Below, piece by piece: positions 8,892-17,910 of a DNA stretch of 64,000 nucleotides. Under the pieces are notes generated by a model that saw only the letters and a program-made list of their open reading frames with translations, was not told the DNA's origin and ran no database searches. Position numbers and translations under genes: made by a program. The first letter of the stretch is position 1. Each line of letters starts with the position of its first letter. This DNA comes from JAJPJE01 sp963724985 (GTDB lineage: Bacteria > Acidobacteriota > Terriglobia > Terriglobales > Acidobacteriaceae). Where the stretch lies: contig CAVRWV010000020.1 in NCBI GenBank assembly GCA_963724985.1, forward strand, positions 93,077 to 157,076, read 5' to 3'.

Positions 8892-9134
8892 ATGATTCAG
8901 CTAACGCGACTGAACGGCCACTCGATGGCTGTGAACTCCGACCTGATCAAGTTCGTGGAGCAAGCTCCTGACACTGTGATCACTCTGATTACGGGGGAAA
9001 AGGTGGTTGTGAAAGAAAGCACGATCGACGTCATGGCGCGCATTCTCTCGTTTCGCCGCGCGGTGCTGGCCGCGGCAACGGCGAACTGTGTGCCTCTATC
9101 CAGTGACGGCGGTCATCAGGAACCTTCGAAGTAG
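8892..9134 (+). CDS. flbD: FlbD/FlbEa family flagellar protein
   Basis: This is an 80-residue cytoplasmic protein. The conserved family pattern is MIQLTRLNG, then the INS-type NSDLIKFVE, ending with TLITGEKVVVKES. Small FlbD proteins are usually encoded immediately before motA, as here (18 bases). Their function is not well established. The ribosome site is weak (AAGG close to the ATG). Confidence 0.85.
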   Translation: MIQLTRLNGHSMAVNSDLIKFVEQAPDTVITLITGEKVVVKESTIDVMARILSFRRAVLAAATANCVPLSSDGGHQEPSK

Positions 9135-9152
9135 CAGGGCTCGGGAGCGGAA

Positions 9153-9944
9153 GTGGACAAAGCTACTATCGGTGGTCTCGTCGTCGCAGTCGGCGGAATT
9201 ACCGCCGGGCTGTTGATTGAGGGCGGTAACCTTGGCCAGATTCTCCAGCCCACGGCCGCGATGATCGTTTTTGGCGGCACGTTTGGAGCTGTTCTCATTC
9301 AGTTTCCGTTACCCGTCGTAATCAGCGCCGTTCGAAGTCTCGGACAGATCCTGGTGGATGGTGATCAGAATCCGCGCGCACTTATCGCAGAACTGGTTGG
9401 ATACGCCAACAAAGCGCGGCGGGACGGGATTGTGTCTTTAGACTCCGAGCTACCGAAGATTCAAGAGCCGTTCCTGAAGAAATCACTGATGCTCGCAGTC
9501 GATGGCACTGAGCCACAGGAAGTTCGCAAGATGATGGATCTGGAGACGGAAAACCAGGCAGAGCGTGAAGAAAATATTCCTAAAGTGTTTGAGTCGGCCG
9601 GAGGCTTTTCTCCAACTATCGGCATCATCGGCGCTGTGCTCGGTCTGATCCAGGTGATGCAGCATTTGGACAAGATCGACGAAGTTGGTCGCGGAATCGC
9701 AGTGGCTTTCGTTGCGACGATTTACGGAGTGGGCGCGGCGAACATCTTCTTTCTTCCAGCATCGGGAAAGTTGAAGCAGAGAATCCGCCATCAGCAGATC
9801 ATTCGCGAAATGACGCTAGAGGGGGTGGTGTCAATTCTCGAAGGCATGAATCCTCGCATGCTGGAAACAAAGCTCTGCGGATATTTCGATTATGAGCAGC
9901 CAAACTCCGGCAACAAACAACGAACGCGAGAGGAATCCGACTAG
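9153..9944 (+). CDS. motA: flagellar motor stator protein MotA
   Basis: This 263-residue inner-membrane stator subunit conducts protons or sodium together with MotB and drives the rotor. Translation begins at GTG 9153 after GGGAGCGG. Hydrophobic segments lie near residues 5-20, 28-50, 147-168 and 180-200. The large cytoplasmic loop has the charged rotor-contact region (ENQAEREENIPKVFE). It ends directly against the motB start. Confidence 0.93.
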   Translation: MDKATIGGLVVAVGGITAGLLIEGGNLGQILQPTAAMIVFGGTFGAVLIQFPLPVVISAVRSLGQILVDGDQNPRALIAELVGYANKARRDGIVSLDSELPKIQEPFLKKSLMLAVDGTEPQEVRKMMDLETENQAEREENIPKVFESAGGFSPTIGIIGAVLGLIQVMQHLDKIDEVGRGIAVAFVATIYGVGAANIFFLPASGKLKQRIRHQQIIREMTLEGVVSILEGMNPRMLETKLCGYFDYEQPNSGNKQRTREESD

Positions 9945-10787
9945 ATGGCACGCAAGAAGCATGGCGAACACGTGAGCCATGAACGATGGCTGGTGTCCTA
10001 TGCCGACTTCATCACCCTCCTCTTCGCCTTCTTTGTGGTGCTCTATTCAACCGCGCAGGGAGATCAGAAGAAAGCCGCGCAGTTGGCGGCCGCAATCCAG
10101 GATGCCTTTCAGCAACTCGGCGTCTTTCCCGCCACCACGAACGCCGGCGCTCCGTCGGTCTCGCCAGGCTCAACACAATTGCTGCCAAAGACACCACCCA
10201 ACCAGGTGCTGGAAACGACGGCTACGCAGTCTCGGGATGGAGAAGATCCCGTCGTTGACATCGAACAACTACGTCGCGAATTAGAGCGGCAACTAACCCG
10301 CGAAATCGATCGCAATGAGATTTCCCTGCGCATGGACCCCGACGGCCTCGTCATCAGCCTTCGGGAGGTTGGGTTTTTCGACAGCGGATCGCCGAAACTG
10401 AAGAAACGCTCTCTCGGCGCCTTCGAAAAAGTTGCACGCGTTCTGTCGGAACGCAGGAATTTGATCCGTGTAGAAGGACATACCGACAATGTCCCTATTC
10501 ATACGTCGGAGTTTGCTTCGAACTGGGAACTCTCCACGGCGCGGGCCACAGAGGTGATCCGTACATTGCTGGTCGAATATCAATTTCCGCCGCCACGGCT
10601 CTCCGCAGCTGGATATGGCGAATACCATCCGATCGCGAGTAATGAGACCGAAGCCGGCCGGCAAGTCAACCGTCGCGTGGACATCGTGGTGCTGTATCTG
10701 AGGGCCAGGAAGATCGTCTCGCTGAAAGCTGTCAAACCACAGGTAAAGACGTCCGCCTATGTAACGAAAGAGATGACGTCCAGATAG
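9945..10787 (+). CDS. motB: flagellar motor protein MotB
   Basis: This is a 280-residue stator subunit. The N-terminal membrane helix SYADFITLLFAFFVVLYS carries the ion-binding Asp. A Pro/Thr linker follows. The C-terminal OmpA-like domain (about residues 125-255) has VEGHTDNVPI and ATEVIRTLL and anchors the stator to peptidoglycan. Its ATG follows the motA stop with no gap. Ion specificity cannot be read with confidence. Confidence 0.94.
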   Translation: MARKKHGEHVSHERWLVSYADFITLLFAFFVVLYSTAQGDQKKAAQLAAAIQDAFQQLGVFPATTNAGAPSVSPGSTQLLPKTPPNQVLETTATQSRDGEDPVVDIEQLRRELERQLTREIDRNEISLRMDPDGLVISLREVGFFDSGSPKLKKRSLGAFEKVARVLSERRNLIRVEGHTDNVPIHTSEFASNWELSTARATEVIRTLLVEYQFPPPRLSAAGYGEYHPIASNETEAGRQVNRRVDIVVLYLRARKIVSLKAVKPQVKTSAYVTKEMTSR

Positions 10788-10894
10788 CTCGCGGCCGCTA
10801 TCGGCACGAATCTCAAGAGGATATATCTGCAGCGCGCTGTTTCGATGAAGCGGCTGCGTTCCCTTGCCGATGAACTAACTGCTGTACCTAGACT

Positions 10895-11785
10895 ATGGCG
10901 ATTGCTCCGCAAGAACTCGCGAAACACATCCAGCAGGTGGAAGCGATGCCGAGCGTCTCGGCGATCCTGCAACCATTGATCGGACACCTGCAACAGCCAC
11001 TGGATAACGTCGACACGCAACGGGTGGTCGACCTGATTGCTAGCGACAACTCGTTAGCGGCGCAATGTCTGCACATGGCGAATTCTCCGCTGTTTGGGCG
11101 GTGGCAGGCCATCAACTCAATCCGCGGAGCCGTGATCGCGCTGGGCATGCAGAAGATGCGTGATATTGCACTCTCCTGCTCCATGATGCGGATTTTTCCG
11201 ATGAGCAGCGGATCGAAAGGGCCCGTCGTCTGCTGGGAGCATTCTCTGGCGTGCGCCCTGCTCAGCCGCCGTATTGCCCGCCGGCTCGGATACGATCTTG
11301 AGAACGCCTACATCGCAGGTCTCTTACATGATCTCGGTATGGTGTTTCACGCCTGTACCTTTCCCCACGAATTCGACGCCGTCCTGCGGCTCTGCTCCGA
11401 GTCGCAAATCCCGATTTGCGACGCTGAAATGAAGATACTGGGATTCACTCATACCGATACTGGCCGCATGCTTTCGGAAAGCTGGAATCTCGCGCCCCCG
11501 ATCGTGGACACCATTCGCGCCCATCATTCTCTCAGCAGCATGGTTCTCGAACCGGAACTTGTGGCCATCGTTCACCTGAGTGACCGATTCTGCCGTTCAC
11601 GAGGCATTGGCTACGGTGTAGCCGAGCAGGTTTGGTTTGATGCCCCCAACGAGCCATCGCTCGATGATTTGAAGCACTATTGTTCCTTACTTGCGACGCT
11701 GAATACGGCTCGGCTTGAGGCTGAAATGGAGACATACATCAGAGATGTGCGCACCCTGGTGACCACGATCTACCACCTGCAATAG
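10895..11785 (+). CDS. HDOD domain signalling protein
   Basis: This 296-residue cytoplasmic protein is filled by one HDOD domain. It has LIASDNSLAAQCLHMANSPL near the start, an HD-type segment (AGLLHDLGMVFH) and RAHHSL downstream. HDOD proteins are catalytically inert relatives of HD phosphohydrolases, often linked to motility and c-di-GMP signalling. It follows motB by 107 bases in the same direction, so a motility role is plausible but unproven. It has no N-terminal receiver and no EAL domain. Confidence 0.85.
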   Translation: MAIAPQELAKHIQQVEAMPSVSAILQPLIGHLQQPLDNVDTQRVVDLIASDNSLAAQCLHMANSPLFGRWQAINSIRGAVIALGMQKMRDIALSCSMMRIFPMSSGSKGPVVCWEHSLACALLSRRIARRLGYDLENAYIAGLLHDLGMVFHACTFPHEFDAVLRLCSESQIPICDAEMKILGFTHTDTGRMLSESWNLAPPIVDTIRAHHSLSSMVLEPELVAIVHLSDRFCRSRGIGYGVAEQVWFDAPNEPSLDDLKHYCSLLATLNTARLEAEMETYIRDVRTLVTTIYHLQ

Positions 11786-12031
11786 CCGACGAAAAGCCTT
11801 GTGGTAGCGCCTCGGTTCGCTTCATTGAGAGCCGGGTAGGGTTTACCATCCGTGAACTATCTTTGGTCTGAAAGTCACGATGACGACAACGCCTGCATCG
11901 AAAAACAGTTCGAGAGTTCCAGGACACCTATTCGTGACTGACCTGGGAATCAACACACTTTTCTGCTTGCAGACGGCACAAGTCTTCTTTCCCTCGCATA
12001 CAATGTCCGAGGCAGTACCGGAGACACTGAA

Positions 12032-13396
12032 ATGACTTACAGCTGGAAACAGTGGGAAGGTCAGATCGTCGACGGGAAATTTTCCCTGCATCAGTATCTT
12101 GGAGCCTCGGATCACGATGCTGTATTTCTGACCGAGCGACCCGGACAGAATCCTGCACGTGCTGCCATAAAAGTGATCCCAGCAGAGTTCGTCGACGCAG
12201 ACCGGCAACTCGCCTCGTGGGAAAGGGCTGCACAACTGTCTCATCGGCACCTGCTTCGCATCTTCGAGCACGGTCGTGCGCAGGTCGACGGCACTGATGT
12301 CCTGTATGTCGTAATGGAATACGCCGAGGAAGACCTTTCGCAGATCCTGCCGGAGCGACCGCTGACAGCGGAAGAATGCACCGACATGCTTCAGCCTGTG
12401 GTCGATGCACTCGCCTACCTTCACAGTCATGGACTTGTCGATGGACACGTCACGCCTTCAAACATCATGGCCAGCGCGAACGAGGTGAAGATTTCCAGCG
12501 AAACGGTTCAGTCTCCTGGCCCCTCTCTCGTGAAGGCGGGACCGGAATCAGCGGCTCACGATGCTCCGGAGGTTTCAACAACCGGATTGTCCGCAGCCAG
12601 CGACGTGTGGTCGCTCGGCGCGACTGCACTTGAGGCGGTAACACAAAGACCGCCAGCATTAGACACGATGCAAGATCCGGCAATTCCACAATTGCCCGAG
12701 CCGCTTTTTAGCATTGTCCGCAATTGTCTCCGGGTTGATCCGCAGCAGCGGTGGTCGCTGCCGCAGATCTCGAACTCGCTGCGAGCAACGCCTGCGCCAG
12801 GTAAACCCGCGACCGCGTCGCCGCCTGCAACTCCTAAAGCCGTTACCGCTCGCGCAATCCCGCCGATTTCCCTTGAGCCTCCTTCGCCGGCTCCACGCAG
12901 AAGTGCCGTTCCTCTGATCGCGATCGGCCTGGTTTTGGCAGCTCTGGTCGGCTATTTCCTTGTCCGAAAGCCACACGATCAGGGCCCGGTATCGCAACCG
13001 GCGACGTCTGCGGATGCGCCTCCTACCGCGAATGCGGCTCCGGCCAGCAGTTCTTCAATCTCTGCGCCGACAGCTGAATCTCACGCCGCCTCGGACAAGG
13101 GCGAGGTCATCCGTCGCGGAACGCCGGAAGTCCCAGCGATCGCCCGCAACACGATTCACGGAACGGTACGAGTCAACGTGCGCGTTTCGGTTGATCCTGC
13201 CGGAAATGTAACGGCGACAGCGCTGGAAAATCACGGACCTTCCCGCTACTTCGCTGATCTAGCGCGAAAGTCCGCCAGTGGCTGGAAATTCTCGCCTCCG
13301 CAGATCGACGGCAAAGCCGCTCCCAGCCAATGGGTCCTGAAATACGAGTTCCGTCGCGGCGGAACGAATGTCGTCCCTGTTCAGGAGACGCCGTAA
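12032..13396 (+). CDS. membrane pseudokinase with C-terminal TonB-like domain
   Basis: The product has 454 residues. Residues 1-260 have the fold of a bacterial Ser/Thr kinase: the lysine in AAIKVIP, the hinge VVMEYAEED, and SDVWSLGATALEAVT. The catalytic loop reads HGLVDGHVTPSNIM, so the HRD aspartate is replaced, and DFG is missing (KISSET). It is therefore predicted to be inactive. A Pro/Ala linker and one membrane helix (SAVPLIAIGLVLAALVGYFL) follow. A second Pro/Ala/Ser linker leads to a TonB/TolA-type C-terminal domain (RVNVRVSVDPAGNVTATALE, then GWKFSPP). The topology suggests a cytoplasmic sensor coupled to a periplasmic domain. ExbB and ExbD are absent nearby. Confidence 0.8.
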   Translation: MTYSWKQWEGQIVDGKFSLHQYLGASDHDAVFLTERPGQNPARAAIKVIPAEFVDADRQLASWERAAQLSHRHLLRIFEHGRAQVDGTDVLYVVMEYAEEDLSQILPERPLTAEECTDMLQPVVDALAYLHSHGLVDGHVTPSNIMASANEVKISSETVQSPGPSLVKAGPESAAHDAPEVSTTGLSAASDVWSLGATALEAVTQRPPALDTMQDPAIPQLPEPLFSIVRNCLRVDPQQRWSLPQISNSLRATPAPGKPATASPPATPKAVTARAIPPISLEPPSPAPRRSAVPLIAIGLVLAALVGYFLVRKPHDQGPVSQPATSADAPPTANAAPASSSSISAPTAESHAASDKGEVIRRGTPEVPAIARNTIHGTVRVNVRVSVDPAGNVTATALENHGPSRYFADLARKSASGWKFSPPQIDGKAAPSQWVLKYEFRRGGTNVVPVQETP

Positions 13397-13442
13397 ATGG
13401 TCACACCCACTTGAGGGGACGGTGGTAAGCTCTTTCGCCGTG

Positions 13443-14192
13443 ATGCATCGACATAGGATGATCGCAGCAATCGTCTTGTGTATGACCGCCGTGCGTTGTC
13501 TCGCCGAAGCTCCTCAACTTACCATTCTCCTTGATCCAGTTATCAAATCGGAAACGGTCGAAGTCCAATACATGATGGAGGGAAAGTTCGGTGGCTTCGG
13601 AGGCTTCGTGGAGAAACAGACGGGCTTGCACGAGGTCCGCATCTCCACATCCGTCGGCAACATTCCGGCTGATGCGATCAAGCTCCTCATGTGGGTTCCA
13701 GGCTGCCGAATGGCAGCATTCGCAATTTACTTTGCGAAACGGGAGTCAGAACAAAGGAGCTACTCGTGTGTTCCGCTTTCAAATGTGATTCTGATTGGTT
13801 GGGTTCCGAAAAAACTGCTGACTCCAGGAACCGAAGTAGAGTTCGCTTATCTAGCTAACTGGGCTTGTAACTTTTTCGGACTAAACGACTGTATGATTCC
13901 CACCATTCTGCTGCCCAGGATACGTCCAGCTTCTGACGGATCGTTCCAAATCGAACTCCCGGATTTCAGTTCGGATCCAATCGCGTCGCACTCCGTCGGA
14001 GGAGCGGCGTGGCAAGTCTTCCTTCGTGAAAAGAATGGCGTTACGCTTCTTCGGCCCAAATCCCCCGCCTTCCGGACGTTCGCAAACGGTTTAGTCTTTA
14101 CATCAACCTATCCCGAGAAGCTTGAATTCGAAGATATCAAGCCCGATGGGCTTTCGCCAGAGCATCAGGACCCCGGCGCAAGTTCGCGCTAA
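13443..14192 (+). CDS. secreted protein of unknown function
   Basis: This is a product of about 249 residues that I do not recognise. It opens with MHRHRMIAAIVLCMTAVRCLA, a likely signal peptide. The rest looks like beta-rich extracytoplasmic sequence with five to six cysteines (CRM, YSCVP, WACNFFGLNDC) that could form disulfides. Upstream in-frame codons to 13368 overlap the pseudokinase end and look non-native. No clear ribosome site marks the ATG, so the start is uncertain. It is 46 bases after the pseudokinase stop and may share its transcript. Confidence 0.6.
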   Translation: MHRHRMIAAIVLCMTAVRCLAEAPQLTILLDPVIKSETVEVQYMMEGKFGGFGGFVEKQTGLHEVRISTSVGNIPADAIKLLMWVPGCRMAAFAIYFAKRESEQRSYSCVPLSNVILIGWVPKKLLTPGTEVEFAYLANWACNFFGLNDCMIPTILLPRIRPASDGSFQIELPDFSSDPIASHSVGGAAWQVFLREKNGVTLLRPKSPAFRTFANGLVFTSTYPEKLEFEDIKPDGLSPEHQDPGASSR

Positions 14193-14258
14193 ATCAAGTG
14201 CTTACATAGGAATTTGGTGCTTGACCCTTCGCATCATCCAGTTGTTCTCGCTCATCTA

Positions 14259-14264
14259 TATAAT
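14259..14264 (+). promoter_or_regulatory. likely -10 box of ssrA
   Basis: TATAAT lies 58 bases before the mature tmRNA 5' end, which would give a short processed leader. No -35 box at standard spacing was found. Confidence 0.35.
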
Positions 14265-14322
14265 GTATCTACCCGGCGAGTTCGCTTGCCGAGTGCTGTC
14301 TTGCTGTTCCGTTCCTCAACAT

Positions 14323-14689
14323 GGGGGCGCCACGGCTTCGACGGAGATCGTTGCGGTTGAGAGGCATACCGGGGTGCACACGCCCGTGACTGTGGCAAAA
14401 ACAATACTTGCCAACCAACAGCTGGCATACGCTGCTTAATTAGTTAAGTAGCCGTCTTCCACGGCTTCGCCTACGGGCCGTGAGCGGACGTCGCACAGTA
14501 GGCTGGTCCTCCGACGCGGTCCGAGTCGGAAGACGAGACTTCCGGACTAGTGGCTTGCGTTTCTTGTCGCGTTCTGACCGCGAGCTGCGAAAGTTGTGGC
14601 TAATACCCACGGCGGGAATGCGACTACGTATGTAGGCTCTCGGCTGACTACTTCTTCGGACAGGGGTTCGACTCCCCTCGCCTCCACCA
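14323..14689 (+). ncRNA. ssrA: transfer-messenger RNA (tmRNA)
   Basis: This 367-base RNA rescues stalled ribosomes. The 5' GGGGGCG pairs with the 3' CGCCTCC of the acceptor stem, followed by encoded ACCA. The tRNA-like half has the T-loop CAGGGGTTCGACTCCCCT. The start GCCACGGCTTCGACGG is diagnostic. The tag frame ends with the codons for ANQQLAYAA and then TAA; the resume codon is either this GCC or the GCA five codons earlier (AKTIL before it). The LAYAA end is a typical ClpXP degron. It is one-piece, not permuted. Confidence 0.97.
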
Positions 14690-14697
14690 AATTTTCT

Positions 14698-14737
14698 AAA
14701 CGCAACTGCAGCCGTCTTAGGACGGCTGTTCGCGTTT
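14698..14737 (+). terminator. terminator after tmRNA
   Basis: CAGCCGTC TTAG GACGGCTG forms a strong hairpin. It is enclosed by AAACGC and GCGTTT, which extend the pairing. It separates ssrA from the convergent gene ending at 14784 and can serve both strands. Confidence 0.75.
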
Positions 14738-14783
14738 AGTATGGACCCTGTTTGAGTCGATCGCGCCTATCTCTAGCAGAATC

Positions 14784-15164
14784 CTATTTGCCGGGTGCCT
14801 GACACGTTTTCGAAATGTGCTTCATACTTTCGACCGTGAGCATAGGTTGTTGTGTTCCACCAGTTGGCGCGCCCATGCTCGAGCTTGTTGCACTCGAACT
14901 AGATGTTGTTCCCGTGATCTTCACCTCGTGTCCAACATGAGCGCTGAGCTTCGAAGTGTCGCCTTGAAGTTGGTAGGTTGTTCCCGACTTGTCCGTGAGT
15001 GTGTAGGCTCCGTTCGAGCTTTGTAAGCAACCTTGCACCGTTGTCTTTCCTGCGGAAGCCGCTGCTGTCTGGCTTGAGCTGGACTGTGAGCCATATTGAT
15101 CTTGTGCCTGCAACCATGCTGCGGAACCTACAAGCGCTATAGCGAGTAGCAGTATCTTTGTCAT
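14784..15164 (-). CDS. small secreted DUF5818-like protein
   Basis: This is a 126-residue exported protein. ATG 15164 has GGAG upstream and starts a clean signal peptide (MTKILLLAIALVGSAAWLQA). The longer open frame to 15323 is spurious. A Ser/Gln-rich spacer precedes a small beta domain: TVQGCLQSSNGAYTLTDKSG, then TYQLQGDTSKLSAHVGHEVK. That pattern is common in acidobacterial secreted proteins and resembles an OB-like fold. The function is unknown. Two cysteines flank the domain. Confidence 0.75.
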   Translation of the reverse strand: MTKILLLAIALVGSAAWLQAQDQYGSQSSSSQTAAASAGKTTVQGCLQSSNGAYTLTDKSGTTYQLQGDTSKLSAHVGHEVKITGTTSSSSATSSSMGAPTGGTQQPMLTVESMKHISKTCQAPGK

Positions 15165-15335
15165 AGTGATTCTCCACTGCAATTTTCGATACTGTGGCTG
15201 GACTGAAGGGTTTTCCGATGCATTCTGAGAGCGGCCTTTGCAGGTATTTCCGATTACAAGGGGCGACTCTGGTTCAAAGACAAGTTGAGGCGTCCCGGTC
15301 AGCGCCATCGAGAGCGTTGGCACGCAGGAATTGCC

Positions 15336-16178
15336 CTACGACTCGGAATCAAGGTATTTAACCAGCAGCACTTCGTTCCCGATCTCGTTGTAGATCAACT
15401 CATCGACGGTGCCTTGCGCAAGGAGAAGACCGTATCCGCCGGCGCGCATTCCCTCCGCTTCGCGCTGCACAATATGGGCCGCAGGATCGTCCGCAGGATT
15501 CGCAATCGCGGCGCCCGTAAGCGACTCGCGGCGAAAGCCCGCTCCCGGATCGCGCACATAAAAGACCATCGCTCTTCCCGTGCGAACAGCGGTGACCTCA
15601 ACCACCTGCTCGGGATTGAACGCCGCTCCGTGCTCCATTGCATTCAGCAAGATCTCGCGCAACGCCTGCATCAGTTCTTCCCTCGTGCTCTCCGGCACCT
15701 GCGCACTCAATTCTTTCGCGAACGTCATAAGGCGTTCGGCCGTCACGAGACGGCAATTCACACGGACCGAAACCCATCCCGGCTTCGCCGATAACACGTG
15801 TATGTCATCTCGCCATTGGCTGTCAGACGCTGCGCTACGGGCTATGTTTGCGATCTCGTCCGCATCAAATGGAGGTGTGAAACAGGCGAACACCCGCGCA
15901 CGCAGCGCCGCAATGACCTCATCTGGAGTGCTGCGACGAGCCAGCACAATGCTCTTCACGCCAGGCCTGATGACGCGCATCTCTTCCAACAGAGCCAGGT
16001 CTTCCTCGACCGTGCTGTCGGGACTGGTGATCACGACTCCGAACGAGCGTACGCGCAATCGAAGTAACGCGTCGGCGTGTCCTGCAGCGTATTCCATCGG
16101 GAAACCGCCGGCGCAAAGCGTATCGCCTATCCTCTGGCTGACTTCAGCATCACTTCCCACCACTAGCACCCGGCTCAT
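15336..16178 (-). CDS. degenerate receiver domain fused to RsbW-like ATPase
   Basis: This is a 280-residue cytoplasmic protein. Residues 1-120 fold like a response-regulator receiver (MSRVLVVGSDAEVSQRI), but the phosphoacceptor position in GVVITSPDST is not Asp and the conserved Lys is lost (FTPPFDADE). It should not be phosphorylated in the usual way. Residues 135-280 form a GHKL ATPase: N box EILLNAMEHGA, G1 RDPGAGFRRE, G2 GGYGLLLAQG. This is the anti-sigma/serine-kinase type of partner-switching systems. It stands alone between convergent and divergent neighbours. It is a second RsbW-like protein besides the one at 4.6 kb. Confidence 0.82.
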   Translation of the reverse strand: MSRVLVVGSDAEVSQRIGDTLCAGGFPMEYAAGHADALLRLRVRSFGVVITSPDSTVEEDLALLEEMRVIRPGVKSIVLARRSTPDEVIAALRARVFACFTPPFDADEIANIARSAASDSQWRDDIHVLSAKPGWVSVRVNCRLVTAERLMTFAKELSAQVPESTREELMQALREILLNAMEHGAAFNPEQVVEVTAVRTGRAMVFYVRDPGAGFRRESLTGAAIANPADDPAAHIVQREAEGMRAGGYGLLLAQGTVDELIYNEIGNEVLLVKYLDSES

Positions 16179-16405
16179 GCTGTGCTCCTGAAGCGGCAGT
16201 TCTACGTATTCCTGCTACTCGATCCAGTTCGATGCAAATGCGTAAATCCGGTAATTGCGGCCCGCGATCTTCGACCGGATTCGCGTACCACTCATAGTTC
16301 GTTTACGTTATCGTTCCTTTCAGACAGCCGACTCTAGTTGTCTGATGTTTTGGCCCTGCGTTAGCATCCAAACAAAGGATGGGGAGACCCTAGCGAAGGA
16401 TATCT

Positions 16406-17827
16406 ATGAGCATGAAATACGATGCCATCGTCATCGGTACCGGTCAGTCAGGCCCATTTCTGGCGACTCGACTGGCAGATGCCGGGATGAAGGTCGCAAT
16501 TATCGAGCGAAAATTCTTCGGTGGCACCTGCGTTAACGCCGGGTGCATTCCCACCAAAACTATGGTCGCCAGCGCCTACGCGGCGCACCTCGCCAGTCGC
16601 GGCTCGGAGTACGGAGTCCAGATTCCGGGCCAGATCTCTATCGATATGAAGCGCGTTCACGCCCGCATGAACGAGATCCGGCTGTCTCATCGCAGAGGCG
16701 CGGAAGACCGCCTTCGTGATCACAAGAATTGTGACGTCTACACTGGCCAAGGGCGTTTCGAGTCTGCGCACGAGGTGAGCGTCGGCAAGGATGTGCTCAC
16801 CGCTGACAAGATCTTTATCAACGTGGGCGCGCGCGCCATCATTCCCCCGATGCCAGGCGTTGATCAGATCAAATACCTGACAAACTCGTCGATCCTGGAG
16901 ATCGATTACCTCCCGCCGCATCTTGTCGTCGTTGGAGGTAGCTACATCGGCCTCGAGTTCGGACAAATGTTTCGACGTTTCGGAAGCAAAGTGACCGTCG
17001 TAGAGATGGCTCCCCGCCTGCTCAGGCGTGAGGATGAGGACATATCCGCGGCGATCCTGGACATTCTCCAGCGTGAGCAGATCAACGTCCGTCTGAATGC
17101 AAAATGTATTGGCTTCTCGAAGAGGGACGATGGAATCGGAGTGACCGTCGATTGTGAGTCAGGCGAGCCCGAAGAGATTGGAACGCATGTACTCCTCGCC
17201 GTCGGCCGTGAACCCAATACCGACGATCTCGGCTTGGACAAAGCCGGCATTCTTCGCGACAAACACGGATACATCGTGATCGACGACGAATTGCGCACCA
17301 ACGTGCCCGGCGTCTGGGCTCTCGGCGATTGCAATGGAAAAGGCGGATTTACTCACACGTCCTATAACGATTTTGAAATCGTCGCCGCAAATCTTTTGGA
17401 CCACGACCACCGTCGAGTTAGCGATCGCATTCCTGCCTACGCCCTTTACATTGATCCTCCGCTAGGGCACGTGGGAATGAGCGAAACACAAGTAAGGGAT
17501 ACAGGCAAGAATGCCCTCGTCGCAACCATGCCCATGAGCAGCGTCGGACGTGCCGTGGAGAAGGGTGAAACACTCGGCTTCATGAAGATATTGGTTGATG
17601 CAGATACTAAGAAGATCCTCGGCGCCTCCATCTTAGGCACGGGCGGCGACGAAGTTGTGCACAGCATTCTCGACGTGATGTATGCCAAGGCTCCCTATAC
17701 TGTTATCGAGCGCGCTATGCACATACATCCTACCGTCTCTGAACTCATTCCGACGATGCTCGAGAACCTGCAGCCATTGGCGACGAAACAAAACACGTCG
17801 GAAAACCAGAGCAAGGTGCCGGCCTAG
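16406..17827 (+). CDS. FAD-dependent pyridine nucleotide-disulfide oxidoreductase (mercuric reductase-like)
   Basis: This is a 473-residue class I flavoprotein. The FAD site is AIVIGTGQSGP, the redox disulfide is in GGTCVNAGCIPTK, the NAD(P) site is VVVGGSYIGLEFG and the second FAD motif is VWALGDCNG. The C-terminal dimer domain carries the His-Glu pair in HIHPTVSELIP. It lacks both the N-terminal heavy-metal domain and the C-terminal vicinal cysteines of MerA, so mercury reduction is unlikely. It also lacks a lipoamide-dehydrogenase operon. RclA-like oxidoreductases are the nearest described relatives by architecture. AAGGATATCT provides the ribosome site. Confidence 0.85.
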   Translation: MSMKYDAIVIGTGQSGPFLATRLADAGMKVAIIERKFFGGTCVNAGCIPTKTMVASAYAAHLASRGSEYGVQIPGQISIDMKRVHARMNEIRLSHRRGAEDRLRDHKNCDVYTGQGRFESAHEVSVGKDVLTADKIFINVGARAIIPPMPGVDQIKYLTNSSILEIDYLPPHLVVVGGSYIGLEFGQMFRRFGSKVTVVEMAPRLLRREDEDISAAILDILQREQINVRLNAKCIGFSKRDDGIGVTVDCESGEPEEIGTHVLLAVGREPNTDDLGLDKAGILRDKHGYIVIDDELRTNVPGVWALGDCNGKGGFTHTSYNDFEIVAANLLDHDHRRVSDRIPAYALYIDPPLGHVGMSETQVRDTGKNALVATMPMSSVGRAVEKGETLGFMKILVDADTKKILGASILGTGGDEVVHSILDVMYAKAPYTVIERAMHIHPTVSELIPTMLENLQPLATKQNTSENQSKVPA

Positions 17828-17910
17828 GTGATGGATTGCGACGACCCAACGCTTTCGCGCAGGTATTAGGAAACGCGTAAACTAATTCAAGAACGTATTT
17901 GAGGCTGGCG

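Noticed and set aside
11843..12448. Long minus-strand open frames of 160-201 codons
   Set aside because: They are antisense to the pseudokinase gene, with no family features or ribosome site.
16406..17827. Mercuric reductase
   Set aside because: It lacks the heavy-metal domain and the C-terminal vicinal cysteines, and there are no mer genes nearby.
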